A stretch of DNA of 7,643 bases from Faecalicatena sp. Lineage in GTDB: Bacteria; Bacillota; Clostridia; Lachnospirales; Lachnospiraceae. Location: NCBI GenBank assembly GCA_009774255.1, contig VSNK01000269.1, positions 1 through 7,643 of the forward strand. Reading direction: 5' to 3'. The position numbers and the translations under genes were made by a program. The stretch's first letter is position 1. Each line of letters opens with the position of its first letter. Under the pieces are notes generated by a model. That model was not told where the DNA came from. It saw nothing but the letters and a program-made list of their open reading frames with translations, and did no database searches. Of the stretch, positions 5,303 to 7,643 are shown in pieces.

Positions 5303-6529
5303 TCAAATACTCCCGTTTGATTGTTTCACTGTATCTCTTCTGGTGGCATAGTAAAAATCATCTATCCCTTTTATCCTTCCATACCATTCACCCCTTTCAT
5401 CCATGTCCCAGATCATCCTCTGTACCGGCAGGGAAAGGTTCCGGCAGCCTTCATAAAGCTTCTTGCAGCCGTTCTGTATGATCTCCCTCTTTTTCGCCTT
5501 AAAAGGGCAGTAGTCATGTACACCGGCATCCAGACATTCCCCACATTTTTTGTAGTTTCCGTCACACTTCACCCGCATCTTCTTGTCCATGTCGTAAGCC
5601 TCATAAACTAGCTTCAGGTTTCTTTTTGAAAGACTTTCCAATACAGGATGAAGGCTTCTGTACTGATTGACACCCGGCGCACATAGGAATGTATCTCCGG
5701 ACAGATAATGGGCAATCGTTCCTTTCAGCGCCCCTTCTGTCACATACATTGTTTCTACATCCAGATTCCCAATTACATGCACCGGACTGCCGGAAGAAAC
5801 GCCCATCTGATAGTTGGAGCTGGAAAGCCAGATGTATTTTCTGGAATCCGTCACAAAATCAAGCCGTATCTGGAATCCCTGTATTCGCCCTTCCATAGAA
5901 AGAATCGGAATCAGGATTCCGGAGTTTTTAGCAGTGAAATGAATACTCCAAGTTTCGTCTTCGCCTTGGTAGAATCCAGGCACTCCTTTCAGAGTACAGC
6001 CCTTGTCTGCCAGTCTCTCTACCATCTTCTTGATTCCAAACAAAGGCACACTCCGGTATCTCTGTACAGCAATCTGCTCCAGTGTTAATCCTCGTTTCTG
6101 TAGATCTTCCAGATGCTTCCGCGATAATGTAAGCATGGAAAGCATCTGGGAATAGGTCTGGTCGATTTCCACATCCGATGCCCGTTCGCTGTTTACCGGT
6201 GCTGGCGGTTCCAAATTCCTTTCCGGTCTTACTGGCTTTTGGTAATCATCCCGGTACTGTCCGAGATTCAATGCCTCCCGGATCTGCTGGTTTGCCTCCG
6301 TCTTTGTGACATTATACAGCTTGGAATACAGATCCAGCATCCCGCCGTGCGCATCACAGTAATTACAGCGGAACACATTTTTTTCGATATTGATGTTCAG
6401 CTTCCCCGTCTTGTGGTTGCAAAACGGGCAGTCCACATCATAAGACCGTCCATTTTTGCGGCGGACGGTAAGATTCAGCACCCGCACCACATCCCGGATG
6501 TCATAGCCGAAGCCAGATATATCATACAT
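5303..6529 (-). CDS. CHC2 zinc-finger / TOPRIM primase-like protein
   Basis: This 408-residue protein has an N-terminal zinc ribbon with Cys34-x2-Cys37 and Cys55-x2-Cys58 (CPFC and CNYC), in a context (FRCNYCDAHGGMLDL) typical of the DnaG-type CHC2 fold. A linker at about 95-125 is rich in Pro and charged residues. The C-terminal half looks like a TOPRIM catalytic domain: Glu265 in YVTEGALKG and the D-x-D pair Asp313/Asp315 in YEAYDMDKK are the expected metal-binding acids. Such proteins occur on conjugative elements and probably make RNA primers on transferred or replicating single-stranded DNA. It is shorter than chromosomal DnaG and lacks a recognisable helicase-binding domain. A further cluster, Cys322, Cys329, Cys332 and Cys341, follows the D-x-D. 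I chose ATG 6527-6529, 11 nt after AGGAGG (6541-6546); the ATG at 6553 lies upstream of that site, so its first codons would encode it. Confidence 0.82.
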   Translation of the reverse strand: MYDISGFGYDIRDVVRVLNLTVRRKNGRSYDVDCPFCNHKTGKLNINIEKNVFRCNYCDAHGGMLDLYSKLYNVTKTEANQQIREALNLGQYRDDYQKPVRPERNLEPPAPVNSERASDVEIDQTYSQMLSMLTLSRKHLEDLQKRGLTLEQIAVQRYRSVPLFGIKKMVERLADKGCTLKGVPGFYQGEDETWSIHFTAKNSGILIPILSMEGRIQGFQIRLDFVTDSRKYIWLSSSNYQMGVSSGSPVHVIGNLDVETMYVTEGALKGTIAHYLSGDTFLCAPGVNQYRSLHPVLESLSKRNLKLVYEAYDMDKKMRVKCDGNYKKCGECLDAGVHDYCPFKAKKREIIQNGCKKLYEGCRNLSLPVQRMIWDMDERGEWYGRIKGIDDFYYATRRDTVKQSNGSI

Positions 6530-6540
6530 CCATAAACACG

Positions 6541-6546
6541 CCTCCT
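6541..6546 (-). promoter_or_regulatory. Shine-Dalgarno of the primase gene, shared with a three-codon ORF
   Basis: AGGAGG is 11 nt from the primase ATG at 6529 but only 7 nt from another ATG at 6531-6533, which reads Met-Asp-Val-stop (6533-6522). The TGA of this mini-ORF overlaps the first codons of the primase. The site therefore decides the start region and excludes the upstream ATG at 6553. Whether the mini-ORF is translated cannot be told. Confidence 0.5.
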
Positions 6547-6556
6547 CTCTCATTAT

Positions 6557-6651
6557 CAGAGCATTCCGGAAGTTCTGTATCTGCTTTCAATGGATAAGAT
6601 TATCCGTATAGAGTACGCAGACGTTAAGTAAAGCTTCCCGGAATCACTCTG
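6557..6651 (-). ncRNA. Structured intergenic RNA or DNA element upstream of the primase gene
   Basis: On the minus strand the segment at 6651-6634 (CAGAGTGATTCCGGGAAG) pairs with 6572-6557 (CTTCCGGAATGCTCTG), giving about 16 pairs including two wobbles and two single-base bulges. The enclosed 61 nt can form a second helix (GTCTGC with GCAGAT, 6622-6617 with 6584-6579). Inside it are two small hairpins: GGATAA/TTATCC at 6592-6605 and CGTA/TACG at 6605-6617, which share one base. This resembles a junction-type structure, either a leader RNA of the primase gene or a folded single-stranded DNA site such as a priming origin. No known RNA family was recognised. An alternative is that the region simply carries a promoter. 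Confidence 0.4.
6599..6627 (-). promoter_or_regulatory. Possible promoter of the primase-sortase operon
   Basis: TTAACG (6622-6627) and GATAAT (6599-6604) are separated by 17 nt. The -10 matches five of six consensus bases and the -35 four of six. A transcript would start near 6592 and cover the primase gene. It lies inside the foldable segment, so the two readings compete: if this promoter is used, the long helix would not form in its transcript. Confidence 0.35.
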
Positions 6652-6689
6652 GTAACTGTTTTTTAATTAAAAAGGGTTCTTTCCTCTGT

Positions 6690-7643
6690 TTAACCAGCCA
6701 TTGGCATAGCCGCATTTAAAAGGACTCTGGCCGCAGCCGGGATCAAATGGTTCTTACCGGAATAACTCTGTGCGAACCACTCCAGATTCTTTGGGCTTTC
6801 CACCGCAACCTGCCCCATTGTCTTACCGCCAAATTTTCCGTTCCCGGTAATCACTACCTGTGTAGCCTGTTCATACGTCATGCGCTGCACCAGTTCTTCT
6901 ACCGGAAGTGATTCATCCAGAGAAGCGGTGGGAGAGTACTGATTGGAAGCCTGGGAATTTCCCTGCATCTGTGGCATTTGGCCTGTCTGCTGGTTCTGAT
7001 TTCCAAAACTATCCTGCATCTGTGACGCCCCTACAGGATTCTGCCCGATAGTTGTGCCTTTTTCCTGAGCTTGCTGATAAAACTGGTTCATCATAGGATT
7101 GGATTGTGCCGACGTTGAAGACTGCGGATTAGCTGTTCCCTGCGGCATAGTCTGTGACTGATTGCCCTGGTTCTGTGCGGTTGCCGGCATGCCTTGATTT
7201 TCCGTCATGGCATGCTGCATCTGCGGATTCCCTGTCATAGCAGGCTGTGGATTCTGTCCATACTGATTAGCAGGCGGGATATTGTATCCCTGCATACCAG
7301 ACTGCATCTGTGGGTTCCGCGTCATGCCTCCCTGTGGGATATCATTCCCCTGTGCCTGGGATTGCGCCGTCATACCCGGAATCTGAATCCCCGCATCTAC
7401 CTGCATGGGATCATTCTCTTCCCCCACATCGGCAAACTGCAAACCAAATCCGGCATCAGAGAGCGCACGCCCTACGGCTGCCGTCTCTGCCATCTCCAAA
7501 AATTTATCCCCGAAATTCGGATCATTAGTCCGGAATCTCTGGGAAAAGGCATTGGCAATATAATTTTCCTCTGCATCGCATTTATCCAGATAGATCCTTG
7601 CCTCCACGATTGCCATGTTCTCCGTAAAGCTTCGGATACTGCT
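6690..7643 (-). CDS. Putative single-stranded-DNA-associated protein with Q/N-rich linker and ExoX-like C-terminus, N-terminus beyond window
   Basis: The frame is open to the right edge, so the true start lies outside; 317 residues are visible. A Met near the edge (7614-7616) has GGAG only 3 nt ahead and is probably internal. Residues 1-75 form a compact region ending in AETAAVGRALSDAGFG (52-67). This resembles the E-T-x-A-x-G-R-A-L-x-x-x-G motif I associate with phage-type annealing or single-strand-binding proteins. Residues about 86-240 are very rich in Gln, Asn, Met, Pro and Gly, with recurring N-P-Q-M-Q and N-P-Q-P-A-M units, so probably a disordered linker. Residues about 264-312 carry GKFGGKT followed by VAVESPKNLEWF, matching the pattern of the exonuclease X C-terminal domain (GK-x-x-GKT, then V-A, P and L-x-W). 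No nuclease catalytic domain is visible. The position just ahead of a primase fits a role in handling single-stranded element DNA. Function is inferred. Confidence 0.6.
   Translation of the reverse strand, partial: SSIRSFTENMAIVEARIYLDKCDAEENYIANAFSQRFRTNDPNFGDKFLEMAETAAVGRALSDAGFGLQFADVGEENDPMQVDAGIQIPGMTAQSQAQGNDIPQGGMTRNPQMQSGMQGYNIPPANQYGQNPQPAMTGNPQMQHAMTENQGMPATAQNQGNQSQTMPQGTANPQSSTSAQSNPMMNQFYQQAQEKGTTIGQNPVGASQMQDSFGNQNQQTGQMPQMQGNSQASNQYSPTASLDESLPVEELVQRMTYEQATQVVITGNGKFGGKTMGQVAVESPKNLEWFAQSYSGKNHLIPAAARVLLNAAMPMAG
7255..7318 (-). repeat. Short degenerate coding repeats in the Q/N-rich linker
   Basis: This segment is a sample of the linker's repeats. On the minus strand the units R-N-P-Q-M-Q-S-G-M, Q-N-P-Q-P-A-M and G-N-P-Q-M-Q-H-A-M recur within about 100 bp. 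They share the codon pattern for Asn-Pro-Gln, which points to growth by replication slippage. Copy number may vary between related elements. Confidence 0.4.

Noticed and set aside
5196..5306. Longer start for sortase B from a TTG overlapping the primase stop
   Set aside because: There is no ribosome binding site, the region contains a terminator-like hairpin, and AGGAGG precedes the ATG at 5195, which gives a normal basic-plus-membrane N-terminus.
6530..6553. Longer start for the primase-like protein
   Set aside because: Its codons encode the Shine-Dalgarno itself, and no ribosome binding site precedes it.
6660..6673. A/T palindrome TTTTTAATTAAAAA after the Q/N-rich gene
   Set aside because: The symmetry comes from homopolymer runs and could arise by chance; no GC stem is present for a terminator.

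Overview
All genes in this window lie on the minus strand, so transcription runs from high to low coordinates. The gene content suggests an integrative conjugative element (ICE) or large plasmid of a gut-type Firmicute, most likely a Clostridia/Lachnospiraceae host. The evidence is a CHC2/TOPRIM primase-like protein, a class B sortase and a ParM/StbA-type actin ATPase on one strand, all with strong AGGAGG-like ribosome binding sites. This combination is familiar from Tn1549/CTn-like elements. No integrase, relaxase or T4SS gene is visible, so the ICE assignment is an inference.

Layout in transcription order. (1) 7643-6690: a protein cut by the window edge, with a motif resembling single-strand annealing proteins, a long Gln/Asn/Met/Pro-rich linker and a C-terminus resembling the exonuclease X C-terminal domain. 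(2) 6651-6557: a gap that can fold into a long bulged helix enclosing smaller hairpins. (3) 6529-5303: a CHC2 zinc-finger/TOPRIM primase-like protein. (4) 5288-5230: a terminator-like hairpin and a 16-bp palindrome. (5) 5195-4404: sortase B. (6) 4403-4115: a gap holding a 12-codon ORF with a good ribosome binding site, possibly the stub of a lost operon gene. (7) 4114-653: what looks like a cargo block, with two MATE-family efflux pumps and an isochorismatase-family cysteine hydrolase. (8) 506-1: the N-terminal 168 residues of a ParM/StbA-like protein, cut by the left edge and easy to miss because neither its stop nor its far end is in the window.

The most striking feature is the regulation of the cargo block. 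Each MATE gene has its own promoter with an extended -10 element and a 17-nt spacer. In each case an intrinsic terminator hairpin follows, placed between the promoter and the Shine-Dalgarno sequence. The two hairpins are unrelated in sequence but sit in the same position, which suggests that each pump is controlled by transcription attenuation. The hydrolase overlaps the end of the second MATE gene by 11 nt and is probably translationally coupled to it, giving an efflux-plus-hydrolase unit that could act in detoxification or resistance. Its substrate cannot be read from the sequence.
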